A stretch of DNA of 20,533 nucleotides from CAYLLT01 sp964591605 (lineage in GTDB: Bacteria > Planctomycetota > Phycisphaerae > UBA1845 > PWPN01): contig CAZQEN010000108.1 in assembly GCA_964591605.1 (NCBI GenBank), positions 1 through 20,533 of the forward strand, given 5' to 3'. Below, in pieces: positions 5,866 through 13,306 of this stretch. The notes beneath the pieces are model-generated. The model was not told the origin of the DNA. It searched no databases and saw only the letters and a program-made list of their open reading frames with translations. The translations under genes were made by a program, and so were the position numbers. Every line of letters begins with the position of its first letter. Position 1 is the stretch's first letter.

Positions 5866-7272
5866 CTACAGCGGCCACATCTGCAGCGACCACGCGGCCA
5901 GCGACAGCACCAGGAAGAACCCGCACATGTCCGTGATCGTGGTCAGGATCGGGCCCGAGGCGATGGCCGGATCGAGCCGCAGCCGTTTGATCACGAGCGG
6001 AAGCAGCCCGCCGACGCACCCGGCCACAATCGTGTTCAGGGCCATGCCCGTGCCGATGACCAGACCGATCCGCGGATCCCGCTTCCACAGAAAGCTGACG
6101 CAGCCGACCAGCACCCCGAGCACGCTGCCGTTCAGGATGCTCAGCCAGAATTCCTTGCCCAGCACGTACAGCAGGTCGCGCGGCCGGATCAGGCCCAGCG
6201 TGAGCTCCCGAAGCGAGAGCGCGATCGCCTGAATCCCCGTGTTTCCGCTCATGTCCGAGACGATCGGCAGCAGGACCGCCAGGGCGATCAGCTTCGAGAG
6301 CGTGTGTTCGTGCATGGCGATGACGCTCACTGCCACGAGGTCCAGGAGCAGGTTGACGGTCAGCCACGACAATCGGCTTCGGGCCCGCTCGCGCAGGCTC
6401 ATCGACCGCAGCTCTTCGCCCCCGAAGATGCCGGCGAGCTTGAGCATGGTCTGGCTGGCGTTCTTGCGGACGGCCTCCGAGACGTCTTTCTGCGTGACCA
6501 CCCCCAGGAGTTGCCCATGGCTGTTCACCACGGGCAGGGCCACGTAACTGTGTACCTCGAAGAGCCGCTGCAGATCGTGGATGGTGGCGTCATCGCGAAC
6601 CACCGTCGGCTGGCGGATCATGATCTGCTCGACCGGGCGATTCTCGGGTGACAGCACGACGTCCCGCAGCCGCAACACGCCCCTCAGCACGCCGACCGTA
6701 TCGACCACGTAGAAGTACTGCACGTCGTAGTGGGCATACTCCGGGGCATTTAGCCGCAGGTCGTTGAGCACCTCTTCCACCGTCATGTGCGCAGGATACG
6801 AAATGAATTCCTTGATCATGACGCCGCCGGCCGTGTCCGCCGGGTACGACATGAGCTCCCGCACCTGGCGGGCGTCCTCTTCACTCATCGCCCCCAGGAT
6901 CGCCGCCGCGTCGGCGTGTCCCATCTCCGACAGCACGTCCGCCTGGTCGTCGCTGTCGAGCTCTCCGACGATGGCCGCCGCCCGGTCGGTGTCGAGCTCC
7001 TCGAGCAGGTCGGCCGACTGTTCGTCGGGCAGATCATCGATCACGTCGGCGGCTGCCGAAGCGGTCAGGGCGTCGAATACGTCGATCCGCTCCTGGGGGG
7101 AGAGCACGGCCATGGTCCGGCACATCTCCGCCGGAGACGCTGCGTCCAGCGCCTCCCCCAGCGCCTTCACATCGTGGGCGCGCAGCGCCGCACGCACGAG
7201 TTCCGGGGTGTCTACCTCCGTACCCGCGGGGTCTGGACGCTGTAACTCGGCAACCGCTGACTGTTCGCTCAT
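5866..7272 (-). CDS. mgtE: Magnesium transporter MgtE
   Basis: A 468-residue Mg2+ channel of the cytoplasmic membrane. Domains in order: N-terminal helical superhelix domain (about 25-150; repeated DLLEELDTDRAAAIVGELDS-type helices), two CBS domains (about 160-275; MIKEFISYPAHMTVEEVLND, QIMIRQPTVVRDDATIHDL, HSYVALPVVNSHGQLLGVV), then five membrane helices (about 310-468) containing the pore-family motif SDMSGNTGIQAIALSLREL. The cytoplasmic domains sense Mg2+ and gate the pore in this family. I chose the ATG at 7272 (MSEQSAV), with GGGAG eight bases upstream, over an in-frame start at 7329 that would read through the probable promoter; TACAAT at 7317-7312 is a possible -10 box. It heads the same-strand run down to the J-domain gene. 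Confidence 0.95.
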   Translation of the reverse strand: MSEQSAVAELQRPDPAGTEVDTPELVRAALRAHDVKALGEALDAASPAEMCRTMAVLSPQERIDVFDALTASAAADVIDDLPDEQSADLLEELDTDRAAAIVGELDSDDQADVLSEMGHADAAAILGAMSEEDARQVRELMSYPADTAGGVMIKEFISYPAHMTVEEVLNDLRLNAPEYAHYDVQYFYVVDTVGVLRGVLRLRDVVLSPENRPVEQIMIRQPTVVRDDATIHDLQRLFEVHSYVALPVVNSHGQLLGVVTQKDVSEAVRKNASQTMLKLAGIFGGEELRSMSLRERARSRLSWLTVNLLLDLVAVSVIAMHEHTLSKLIALAVLLPIVSDMSGNTGIQAIALSLRELTLGLIRPRDLLYVLGKEFWLSILNGSVLGVLVGCVSFLWKRDPRIGLVIGTGMALNTIVAGCVGGLLPLVIKRLRLDPAIASGPILTTITDMCGFFLVLSLAAWSLQMWPL

Positions 7273-7495
7273 GGCCTGCTCCCGATCCTCCGGCCTCGGG
7301 CCGGACGGGGAATTGTACGCGGGGGGCATCGGCTAGTCTGCCAGACAACGCCGCTGCCACGGACAGGCTCCCTGCCGTGTTCCGCCGCTCGCCGCAACCG
7401 CTCCATTCGGCTAAACTGCCTTCGCCGGGTACAAAGCTGAGAGTTAAAGGTTAACCCCTGATGGCTGACCAGTGGCCGAGAGCCGAGAACGACCT

Positions 7496-8791
7496 ATGAC
7501 CCCCCGTGAACGCGTCCGTACCGCGATGCAACTGGGCACCCCGGACCAGGTGCCCGTCATGTGCCAGCTGGCCACCGGCCACACGCTGCTCAACAGCGGC
7601 GTGGACCCGATCGAAAAGGCCACGACGAGCAAGGCCACCGCCGAGGCCTACTGGCGGATGCGCGGGCTCTACGACTTCGACGGCATCCTGATGCACAAGC
7701 CCGGCCGGAGCCCGGAGTGGCTGCTTGAAGACACGAAGATGCGCCCCTGCCCCGACGGCTGGGAGTTCGTCTACCCCGAGGGCTGCTACGTCCGCGTGCA
7801 GCGTGACGACGACCCGATTTTCTTCCCCGCACCCGGCTATGAGTGGCCCGAGATCGACACGATCGACCCGGAGAACCCGCTCCACGGCCACTTTTCCGGC
7901 GGCTACCTCAAGTGGCACCTCTGGAAGGCCACGCACCACTACCACCGCGTTGAGGATATCCCCGAATACTGGTACGGCATCATCGACATCCTCAAGGAGA
8001 AGAACCGCGAGGCGGCGCGGGCTCGAAGCAGCTGCCCCGAAGGCAGGTCTCGTCTGCCGGACGGGACCTTTCCGCGTGGCGAGGACTCAGGTCCCGCCCG
8101 GCAGGCGGGACCTACTGACCACAGCCGCGGCGCTGAGGCTGACGAAGGACTGTACAGTCTCCATGGCGAAACGCGCGGGCCCTTCGACCACGTGCTCAAC
8201 CTGCTGAGCGCCGAGAACATGATGATCGCCCTGCTCACCGACCGCGAGAAGGTGCACAAGCTGCTGGAGTGGGGCACGAAGAGCGCGATTGCCTGGAGCG
8301 TGGCCCAGATCCGCCGCGGCTGCGACGCGATCAAGATCAGCAGCCCCTGGGTCGGCGCGGGCCTCATCAGCCCGGAGGACTACAAGGAGTTCGTCGTTCC
8401 CTACGAGACCGAGCTGGCCAAAGCCGTCCGCGCCGAAGGCGGCTTCATCTACACGCACACCTGCGGGGCGATCAGCGACCGCCTCGAAGACATGATGTCC
8501 TGCGGCATCAACGGCCTGGAGTGCCTCGACCCGCCGCCGCTGGGCAACGTCGAGCTCTCCGACGCGGTTCAGCGCACCAGGGGCCGCATCTTCATCAAGG
8601 GCAACATCGACAGTGTCAACACGCTGCTCAACAAGACTCCCGAAGGCGTGCAGGCCGACGTCAAACGCATCGTCGAAACCGGCGCCCCCGGCGGCGGCTA
8701 CATCTGCTCGTCCGCCTGCTCCGTCGCGCCCTACGTCAAACCGGAGAACATCCAGGCGATGGTGGAAACAGCGCGGGCGTTCGAATACTGA
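7496..8791 (+). CDS. URO-D-fold protein, MtaA/CmuA-like methyltransferase, with palindromic insertion
   Basis: A 431-residue uroporphyrinogen-decarboxylase-family protein. It begins TPRERVRTAMQLGTPDQVPV, typical of the family. It has an H-x-C-x80-C set (H321, C323, C404; motifs YTHTCGAISD and GYICSSACS) like the zinc site of corrinoid methyltransferases of the MtaA/CmuA type. The heme-enzyme N-terminal RQAGRY motif is absent, so methyl transfer from a corrinoid or a related substrate is more likely than heme synthesis. Residues ~175-215 are low-complexity (Ser/Arg/Pro/Gly) and encoded by an inverted pair of palindromes, interrupting the domain between an IIDILKEKNRE helix and LYSLHGETRGPFDHVLNLL, but the frame is kept. 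A GTG at 7472 is an alternative start. No corrinoid protein gene is adjacent. Confidence 0.85.
   Translation: MTPRERVRTAMQLGTPDQVPVMCQLATGHTLLNSGVDPIEKATTSKATAEAYWRMRGLYDFDGILMHKPGRSPEWLLEDTKMRPCPDGWEFVYPEGCYVRVQRDDDPIFFPAPGYEWPEIDTIDPENPLHGHFSGGYLKWHLWKATHHYHRVEDIPEYWYGIIDILKEKNREAARARSSCPEGRSRLPDGTFPRGEDSGPARQAGPTDHSRGAEADEGLYSLHGETRGPFDHVLNLLSAENMMIALLTDREKVHKLLEWGTKSAIAWSVAQIRRGCDAIKISSPWVGAGLISPEDYKEFVVPYETELAKAVRAEGGFIYTHTCGAISDRLEDMMSCGINGLECLDPPPLGNVELSDAVQRTRGRIFIKGNIDSVNTLLNKTPEGVQADVKRIVETGAPGGGYICSSACSVAPYVKPENIQAMVETARAFEY
8045..8113. repeat. Inverted pair of palindromes (REP/BIME-like) inside a coding region
   Basis: Two 25-bp palindromes with 10-bp arms and 5-nt loops. The first is 8045-8069 (AGGTCTCGTC/GACGGGACCT, one mismatch, loop TGCCG). 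The second is 8089-8113 (AGGTCCCGCC/GGCGGGACCT, perfect, loop CGGCA). The second matches the reverse complement of the first at 22 of 25 positions, so they are head-to-head copies separated by 19 bp, as in bacterial interspersed mosaic elements. The insertion adds residues without breaking the frame. Confidence 0.8.
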
Positions 8792-8799
8792 GCAATCCA

Positions 8800-9300
8800 A
8801 TGGGCTACACCAGCGAGTTTCGCGCCGGCCGGATGATCTGGCGATTCCGCGGGAGCGGCGGACGTGACGCGAAGCACACCTGGCCGTTTCAGGATGCTCC
8901 CAGAGAACTGAAGCAATCCGTCCTGCGACTGATCGTCCTGCGTGACAATGAGCTTCCTCTCCTTCTTTCAGCAACTGAGAATGAAATAGCTCTACTGACC
9001 ACAGACAGAGTCGCCCGGGTCTCGGGTGCTGACGTAGAGTGGGCTGATCTGGCCGATGTCGTCAGAGTCATGCACGACATTCGTGCCCAATGGACAGCGG
9101 AACTGATGGAGAAGTTCTCAGAGCCGTTGGGGATGCAGGGAACGACCGCTCCGATCACCTTGCACCGCAAGTCAGGCCGCTCACTTCAACTCAACCTGGA
9201 ACGTGGGGGCGAGTATTATGGCTGGCTGAATGTGCTCAGAGTGGTCACTGCGCCGAAGGAAGGATGCAGTAATGCGGCATTTGAACCCATGTCCGGCTGA
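8800..9300 (+). CDS. Hypothetical protein, possible PH-like fold
   Basis: A 166-residue soluble protein, starting 8 bp after the URO-D-like gene. No signal peptide or membrane segment is visible. The order of predicted strands (IALLTTDRVARVSGADVEW, ITLHRKSGRSLQLNLERG) with a closing helix (GGEYYGWLNVLRVV) loosely resembles bacterial PH-like domains, but this is only a pattern impression. A helical insert (VMHDIRAQWTAELMEKFSEP) separates the two halves. Base composition is visibly less GC-rich than the flanking housekeeping genes, and it ends 29 bp from the convergent toxin gene, consistent with an accessory segment. No strong ribosome binding site is seen; translation may be coupled to the gene before it. 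Confidence 0.6.
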   Translation: MGYTSEFRAGRMIWRFRGSGGRDAKHTWPFQDAPRELKQSVLRLIVLRDNELPLLLSATENEIALLTTDRVARVSGADVEWADLADVVRVMHDIRAQWTAELMEKFSEPLGMQGTTAPITLHRKSGRSLQLNLERGGEYYGWLNVLRVVTAPKEGCSNAAFEPMSG

Positions 9301-9329
9301 GGAATCGACAATTCGAGTGTGCCCGGCTT

Positions 9330-9824
9330 TTACCTCGGGTCGTACGAAACCCGGTTCAGCAGTCGGACGAATTCTTCGGGCTTGAGAATCCTCGTACGCG
9401 GCAGTCTTTGCCGGAAGCGTCGAGCTGGCTCTGAGTGTGATGATGTCAGCGACAGGAGGTCTTTGTCGGCGGTGATAATGTGTGTCGCCCTGCCTTCAAT
9501 TGCCAGCTCAATGAATCTCTCGTCTTTTCGATCTCGCTCGAATCGAAAACGGGTTTGCACCTGAGGGAAGTACTCGGAGATATAACGCAGGCGGTTCAGA
9601 ACCAGAGCTACAGATTCAGGGGTGATCTCCCGGCTGCGGCTCGTCACCGCTTTGTCGCTGAGGATGGCCAGGTATTCAAGCATGATGGAACGGCTGAGAA
9701 GGAGCAGGACGAGTCGAGCATCACACGCCCGCAGGATCCGTCCGGATGGAGATTCGCCATGGGCAAGCCCGCGCAGCACGATGTTGGTGTCGACCACAAC
9801 TCTGAACCGACTACGGCCGGTCAC
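9330..9824 (-). CDS. PIN-domain toxin (putative toxin-antitoxin nuclease)
   Basis: A 164-residue PIN-domain protein of the COG1569-like type, probably an Mg2+-dependent RNase. Acidic residues fit the active site: D12 in VVVDTNIVLRGL, E50 in SIMLEYLAIL, D98/D101 in ERDRKDERFIELAIEG and D120/D122 in THIITADKDLL. The GTG start overlaps the antitoxin stop by 4 bp (GTGA), the standard layout for tightly coupled toxin-antitoxin pairs. Stop TAA at 9332-9330. The target (tRNA, mRNA or rRNA) cannot be read from sequence. Confidence 0.88.
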   Translation of the reverse strand: MTGRSRFRVVVDTNIVLRGLAHGESPSGRILRACDARLVLLLLSRSIMLEYLAILSDKAVTSRSREITPESVALVLNRLRYISEYFPQVQTRFRFERDRKDERFIELAIEGRATHIITADKDLLSLTSSHSEPARRFRQRLPRTRILKPEEFVRLLNRVSYDPR

Positions 9825-10111
9825 GAGGAGCGCCCGCGCGGAGTAGAGCGGCGTCCGTAACGGCGACGGGCGGCGTTCACGGTCGCGTCGATGTCCGCCT
9901 CCGAGGCGTTCTGAAACGCCTTGCGGAAAGGAGTAGCAAGTTCGTCCAGCGACGCGCGACTCGCCTGCTCATCGAGTGCCAGATCCTCCTCGATGAGTTG
10001 CCTGATGTAGCTCTCCGGCGTGATGCCCAGACGCCGGGCTTTTCGTTTGAGTGCGGTTAGCTGGCGGGCCGGAAGATCCGTCAGCCGAAGAAGCGTTGTG
10101 GTCATCGCCAT
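9821..10111 (-). CDS. Antitoxin of the PIN toxin, ribbon-helix-helix-like
   Basis: A 96-residue protein. The N-terminal 50 residues look like a ribbon-helix-helix DNA-binding fold: strand TTTLLRLTDLP, helix ARQLTALKRKARRLG, then ITPESYIRQLIEEDLAL. The C-terminal half is helical and acidic then basic (ELATPFRKAFQNASEADIDATV), suited to wrapping the toxin. It lies immediately upstream of, and overlaps, the PIN toxin gene. GAGGA is seven bases before the ATG. It probably represses its own promoter together with the toxin; TATAAT (minus, 10167-10162) and a GAGCAC/GTGCTC repeat (10131-10136/10155-10160) lie upstream, but no good -35 is seen. Confidence 0.8.
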   Translation of the reverse strand: MAMTTTLLRLTDLPARQLTALKRKARRLGITPESYIRQLIEEDLALDEQASRASLDELATPFRKAFQNASEADIDATVNAARRRYGRRSTPRGRSS

Positions 10112-10211
10112 GAGTCATCCTCATCAGCTCGAGCACGAAAGCACCTGTCAGCCTGTGCTCAATTATACTGTTCATCTGCCCGAACGGCGATGATTCGCCC
10201 AAGGAGGCGGT

Positions 10212-10490
10212 GTGCCGGACATTCGCGCTTCGTGGTTGTTGTATCTCAAAGCTACGCTGCTGCTTCTCGCTGGCATCGCGGGGGCGGCCATTCTGCTGCT
10301 GGAGCATCCGGAGCTTCGCTTCGCGGCGCTGTTGGCCGTCACGGTCTGGGCGTTCTGCCGGGCGTACTATTTCGCGTTCTACGTGATCGAGCATTACGTC
10401 GATCCGGGCTTTCGGTTTGCCGGCCTGCTGGCGTTCGCCCGATATGCGTGGGGGCGGCGCCGGGCCCGGCCGCGTCAGCCCGACGCCTGA
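10212..10490 (+). CDS. Small membrane protein of unknown function
   Basis: A 92-residue protein with two or three hydrophobic segments (WLLYLKATLLLLAGIAGAAILLL; FAALLAVTVWAFCRAYYFAFYVI), then FRFAGLLAFARYAW and a strongly basic tail (GRRRARPRQPDA), so the C-terminus is probably cytoplasmic. The GTG start is supported by a strong AAGGAGG five bases upstream (10201-10207). It is monocistronic or co-transcribed with mnmG 81 bp downstream. I recognise no family. Confidence 0.75.
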   Translation: MPDIRASWLLYLKATLLLLAGIAGAAILLLEHPELRFAALLAVTVWAFCRAYYFAFYVIEHYVDPGFRFAGLLAFARYAWGRRRARPRQPDA

Positions 10491-10510
10491 CCTGTTCCGG
10501 CTTTTCTGTG

Positions 10511-10552
10511 CCTGCCCGGCGCGCTGGGCGTATAATGGCGGGTGCGGGCAGG
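10511..10552 (+). promoter_or_regulatory. Possible mnmG promoter with inverted repeat around the -10 box
   Basis: A perfect TATAAT at 10531-10536 would give a start near 10543, ahead of the mnmG ATG at 10572. No good -35 is visible. The box sits midway between a perfect 8-bp inverted repeat CCTGCCCG (10511-10518) and CGGGCAGG (10545-10552), which might be an operator or coincidence. Confidence 0.35.
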
Positions 10553-10571
10553 GTATGGCTCCGGCATCCGT

Positions 10572-12470
10572 ATGAACTATGACGTGATTGTGATTGGCGG
10601 CGGGCACGCGGGCACCGAAGCGGCGTGGGCGGCGGCGAAGATGGGCTGCTCGGTCGCCCTGGTGACCATGTCGCGCGAGGCGATCGGGCGCATGTCGTGC
10701 AACCCGGCGATCGGCGGCCTGGGCAAGGGGCAGATGGTGCGTGAGATCGACGCCCTGGGCGGGCTGATGGGGCTCGCGACGGACCGCGGCGGCATTCAGT
10801 TCCGGATGCTCAACCGCAGCAAGGGCCCGGCCGTCTGGGCGCCGCGGGCTCAGGCCGACCGCACGCTGTACGCGCACGCGGTGCAGGACCTGCTGAGCAC
10901 GGCGGATGGGCTGAATGTGATCGAGGGCACGGTCGACGAGCTGCTCGTTGAGCCGGCCGAGCCCGGAGGAGGAGAGGGGCAGGCGGGACACTCGGCTGAC
11001 GGCGCGAGCATTCCGCACTCCGCCATCCGCCACCCGCCATACCGCATCCGCGGCGTTCGCCTTCACGACGGCCGCGAGCTGCACGGCCGGGCCGCGATTA
11101 TCACCACGGGCACGTTTCTCCGCGGGCTGATGCATTGCGGCGAGATCCGGACGCAGGGCGGACGGATTGGCGAGGCGGCGGCCGTCACGCTCAGCGACCA
11201 GCTCGCAGCGCTGGGCTTTACGCTTGGACGGCTCAAGACCGGCACGCCGCCGCGCGTGCATCGCGATTCGATCGATTTCTCGCGCATCGAGGCGCAGCCC
11301 GGCGACGATCCGCCCGTACCCTTCTCATTCATCACGGCCGCCCTCACGCAACCGCAGATTCAATGCTGGATCACGCACACGAATAGCCGCGCCCATGAGG
11401 CCATCCGCGCGAACATCCACCGGGCACCCATGTATTCGGGTCAGATCCAGTCCCGCGGGCCTCGATACTGTCCGAGCATCGAGGACAAGATCATGCGGTT
11501 CGCCGACAAGGCATCGCATCAGGTCTTCCTTGAGCCAGAGGGTTACGACAGCACATGGGTCTACTGCAACGGCATCAGCACCTCGCTCCCGCGAGACGTG
11601 CAGGATCAGCTCGTGCAGGCGATTGTGGGTCTCGAGCGGGCACAGATCGTGCAATACGGCTACGCCGTCGAATACGACTGGGTGCCCACCGACCAGATCG
11701 ACGCGACGCTGCAGACGAAGCGTGTCCAGGGGCTCTACCTGGCCGGTCAGATCAACGGCACGAGCGGATACGAGGAGGCCGCGGGGCAGGGGCTTCTGGC
11801 GGGCATGAACGCCGCGGCCGCACTCCTGGGCCGCGAACCGGTCGTGCTCGGGCGAGATCAGGCCTACCTGGGGGTGATGGTCGACGACCTCGTGACGCGT
11901 CCGCCGGACGAGCCTTACCGTATGTTCACCTCCCGCGCGGAATACCGGCTGCATCTGCGCAGCGACAACGCCGACATGCGGCTCACGCCGATCGGCCGTC
12001 GGCTGGGGGTGGTCGACGACCAGCGATGGGAGGCGTTCGAACGCAAGCGCCAATCGGTGGCGGCGCTCGAGGAGGCGCTCGCGGCCACCCGCCTCAACGG
12101 CCAGACGCTCGTGGACCATCTGCGCCGGCCGGAAGTTCGGCTGCAGCACCTCTGCCAGGAGATCCCCCAGCTCGCGGCTCTTCCCGTCACGGCAGACGCG
12201 CTCGAAGCGGTCGAGATTCGCGCCAAGTACGCCGGCTACCTCGACCGCGAGCAGCGGCAGATCGATCGCCACCGCCAACTCGAGGCACGGATGATCCCCG
12301 ATTCGTTCGATTTCAACGGTCTGCCCGAACTGCGGATCGAGGCACGCGAGAAGTTCACGCGTTTTCGTCCGCGCAGCCTCGGCCAGGCCGCACGCATCAG
12401 CGGCATCAGTCCGGCCGACATCGCGACCCTCTCGCTCTACCTTGTCCGACGTCCGAATCTGACCAGATAG
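10572..12470 (+). CDS. mnmG: tRNA uridine-5-carboxymethylaminomethyl modification enzyme MnmG (GidA)
   Basis: A 632-residue FAD enzyme that, with MnmE, installs the carboxymethylaminomethyl group on U34 of several tRNAs. Motifs: N-terminal dinucleotide fold YDVIVIGGGHAGTEAA, MSCNPAIGGLGKGQMVREID, GTFLRGLMHCG, GRLKTGTPPR, GPRYCPSIEDK, LYLAGQINGTSGYEEAAGQG, SRAEYRLHLRSDNADMRLTP, and the C-terminal helical tRNA/MnmE-binding domain ending LARISGISPADI-like (ARISGISPADIATLSLYL). Residues ~128-158 form an insertion between ELLVE and YRIRGVRLHDG that is rich in Gly/Ser/His/Pro and encoded partly by a heptanucleotide repeat. The start MNYDVIVIG was chosen from family alignment; upstream in-frame codons cross the probable promoter. 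No mnmE is in the window. Confidence 0.96.
   Translation: MNYDVIVIGGGHAGTEAAWAAAKMGCSVALVTMSREAIGRMSCNPAIGGLGKGQMVREIDALGGLMGLATDRGGIQFRMLNRSKGPAVWAPRAQADRTLYAHAVQDLLSTADGLNVIEGTVDELLVEPAEPGGGEGQAGHSADGASIPHSAIRHPPYRIRGVRLHDGRELHGRAAIITTGTFLRGLMHCGEIRTQGGRIGEAAAVTLSDQLAALGFTLGRLKTGTPPRVHRDSIDFSRIEAQPGDDPPVPFSFITAALTQPQIQCWITHTNSRAHEAIRANIHRAPMYSGQIQSRGPRYCPSIEDKIMRFADKASHQVFLEPEGYDSTWVYCNGISTSLPRDVQDQLVQAIVGLERAQIVQYGYAVEYDWVPTDQIDATLQTKRVQGLYLAGQINGTSGYEEAAGQGLLAGMNAAAALLGREPVVLGRDQAYLGVMVDDLVTRPPDEPYRMFTSRAEYRLHLRSDNADMRLTPIGRRLGVVDDQRWEAFERKRQSVAALEEALAATRLNGQTLVDHLRRPEVRLQHLCQEIPQLAALPVTADALEAVEIRAKYAGYLDREQRQIDRHRQLEARMIPDSFDFNGLPELRIEAREKFTRFRPRSLGQAARISGISPADIATLSLYLVRRPNLTR
11009..11050 (+). 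repeat. Degenerate heptanucleotide tandem repeat within mnmG
   Basis: Six consecutive 7-nt units can be read: CATTCCG, CACTCCG, CCATCCG, CCACCCG, CCATACC, GCATCCG. They encode residues about 146-160 of MnmG inside a loop that other family members lack. Confidence 0.6.
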
Positions 12471-12589
12471 GCCGCCGCTTCGCCGAGCTTCGTGCTCCCC
12501 GCACCATTCGTCCAGCGCGGACTATCGACCGTCCGAAGACGCGTGAACGTCCTGAAAGATCCCCCCGCGTGATCTGCTCGAACTTTTTG

Positions 12590-12632
12590 TGTCAATTCTC
12601 TGTTGACATGGTCTTCGCCCGATTGGTAGAGT
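12590..12632 (+). promoter_or_regulatory. Promoter of the signalling cassette with overlapping palindrome
   Basis: TTGACA at 12603-12608 and TAGAGT at 12627-12632 with an 18-bp spacer form a plausible sigma-70 promoter (first box perfect, second 4/6). The -35 box is the right arm of TGTCAATTCTCTGTTGACA (12590-12608; 6-bp arms, 7-bp spacer), so a dimeric regulator could occlude it. The 12471-12721 gap otherwise shows no gene; it carries a roughly 90-nt leader before the first ATG. Confidence 0.55.
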
Positions 12633-12721
12633 ATTCAGGCAAGATGGCGAAGATGGAGAAAGCTGGACATCCTGGTAAGGAGCCAACGTCCGAGTAGCTG
12701 GGGAAAAGGGGATGTGGCACG

Positions 12722-13288
12722 ATGAAAAGCGTCTACACAACCGGAGAAGTGGCTGACATCTGCAAAGTGAGTCAGCAGACGGTCATTCGCTGTTTCGACA
12801 ACGGCAAGCTCCGCGGCTTTCGTGTGCCGGGCTCCCGCTTCCGGCGGATCCCGCGCGAAAGCCTTCTGGCCTTCATGAAAGAGAACGGCATCCCGCTCGA
12901 CGCGCTCGAGTCGGGCAAGCGGCGGGTGCTGGCGGTGGATGACGACGAGGCCATCCTGGAGATGCTCGTCGAATTGCTCGAGCGCGACGGGCGATTCGAG
13001 GTCAAGGTCGCCCGCGGGGGCTACGAGGCGGGGATGCTGACGCAGCAGTTTCAGCCTGAGGCGATCATTCTCGACTACAAGCTCCCGGACATTGACGGCA
13101 ATCGCGTGTGCCGGACGATCCGCTCGAATCCGCAGTTCGCGGGAACCAAGATCATCATCATCAGCGGCGTGGCCGACCCGGACGAGATCACCGAGCTGCG
13201 GGCGGCGGGCGCGGACGAGTTCCTCAAGAAGCCGTTCCAGATCGACGAGTTGATCTCGCGTCTGCTGCAACTGCTGAGCGCCGCATAA
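12722..13288 (+). CDS. Response regulator with N-terminal excisionase-type HTH and C-terminal receiver
   Basis: A 188-residue protein with domains in the reverse of the usual order. Residues 4-55 are a MerR/excisionase-type DNA-binding domain (YTTGEVADICKVSQQTVIRCFDNGKLRGFRVPGSRFRRIPRESL). Residues 67-186 are a complete receiver: acidic pair D73-D74/D75 (VLAVDDDEA), phospho-acceptor D118 (AIILDYKLPDIDG), S148 (IIIISG) and the KP lysine (DEFLKKPF). It is expected to be phosphorylated and to bind DNA, probably as a dimer. It starts the cassette, 18 bp before the histidine kinase, which is the obvious partner. A GGGG-type ribosome binding site lies about 10 nt upstream of the ATG. Confidence 0.92.
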   Translation: MKSVYTTGEVADICKVSQQTVIRCFDNGKLRGFRVPGSRFRRIPRESLLAFMKENGIPLDALESGKRRVLAVDDDEAILEMLVELLERDGRFEVKVARGGYEAGMLTQQFQPEAIILDYKLPDIDGNRVCRTIRSNPQFAGTKIIIISGVADPDEITELRAAGADEFLKKPFQIDELISRLLQLLSAA

Positions 13289-13306
13289 ACGAAAGGTTCA
13301 ACCGGG

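Noticed and set aside
7330..7495. Possible riboswitch or cobalamin-type leader before the URO-D-like gene
   Set aside because: I could not identify a conserved riboswitch core; only weak inverted repeats and an AT-richer patch are visible.
8018..8140. Calling the URO-D-like gene a pseudogene because of the palindromic insertion
   Set aside because: The frame stays open through the insert and both flanking parts keep family motifs, so a functional product is possible.
7496..8791. Assignment as HemE (uroporphyrinogen decarboxylase of heme synthesis)
   Set aside because: The heme-enzyme N-terminal signature is missing, and an H-x-C...C metal site typical of corrinoid methyltransferases is present.
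9969..11261. Open frame of 430 codons on the minus strand
   Set aside because: Antisense to mnmG and running through the antitoxin in another frame; arginine/alanine-rich shadow without motifs.
11555..12697. Open frame of 380 codons on the plus strand
   Set aside because: Out-of-phase shadow of mnmG; the protein is Arg/Gly/Ala-rich and unlike any family.
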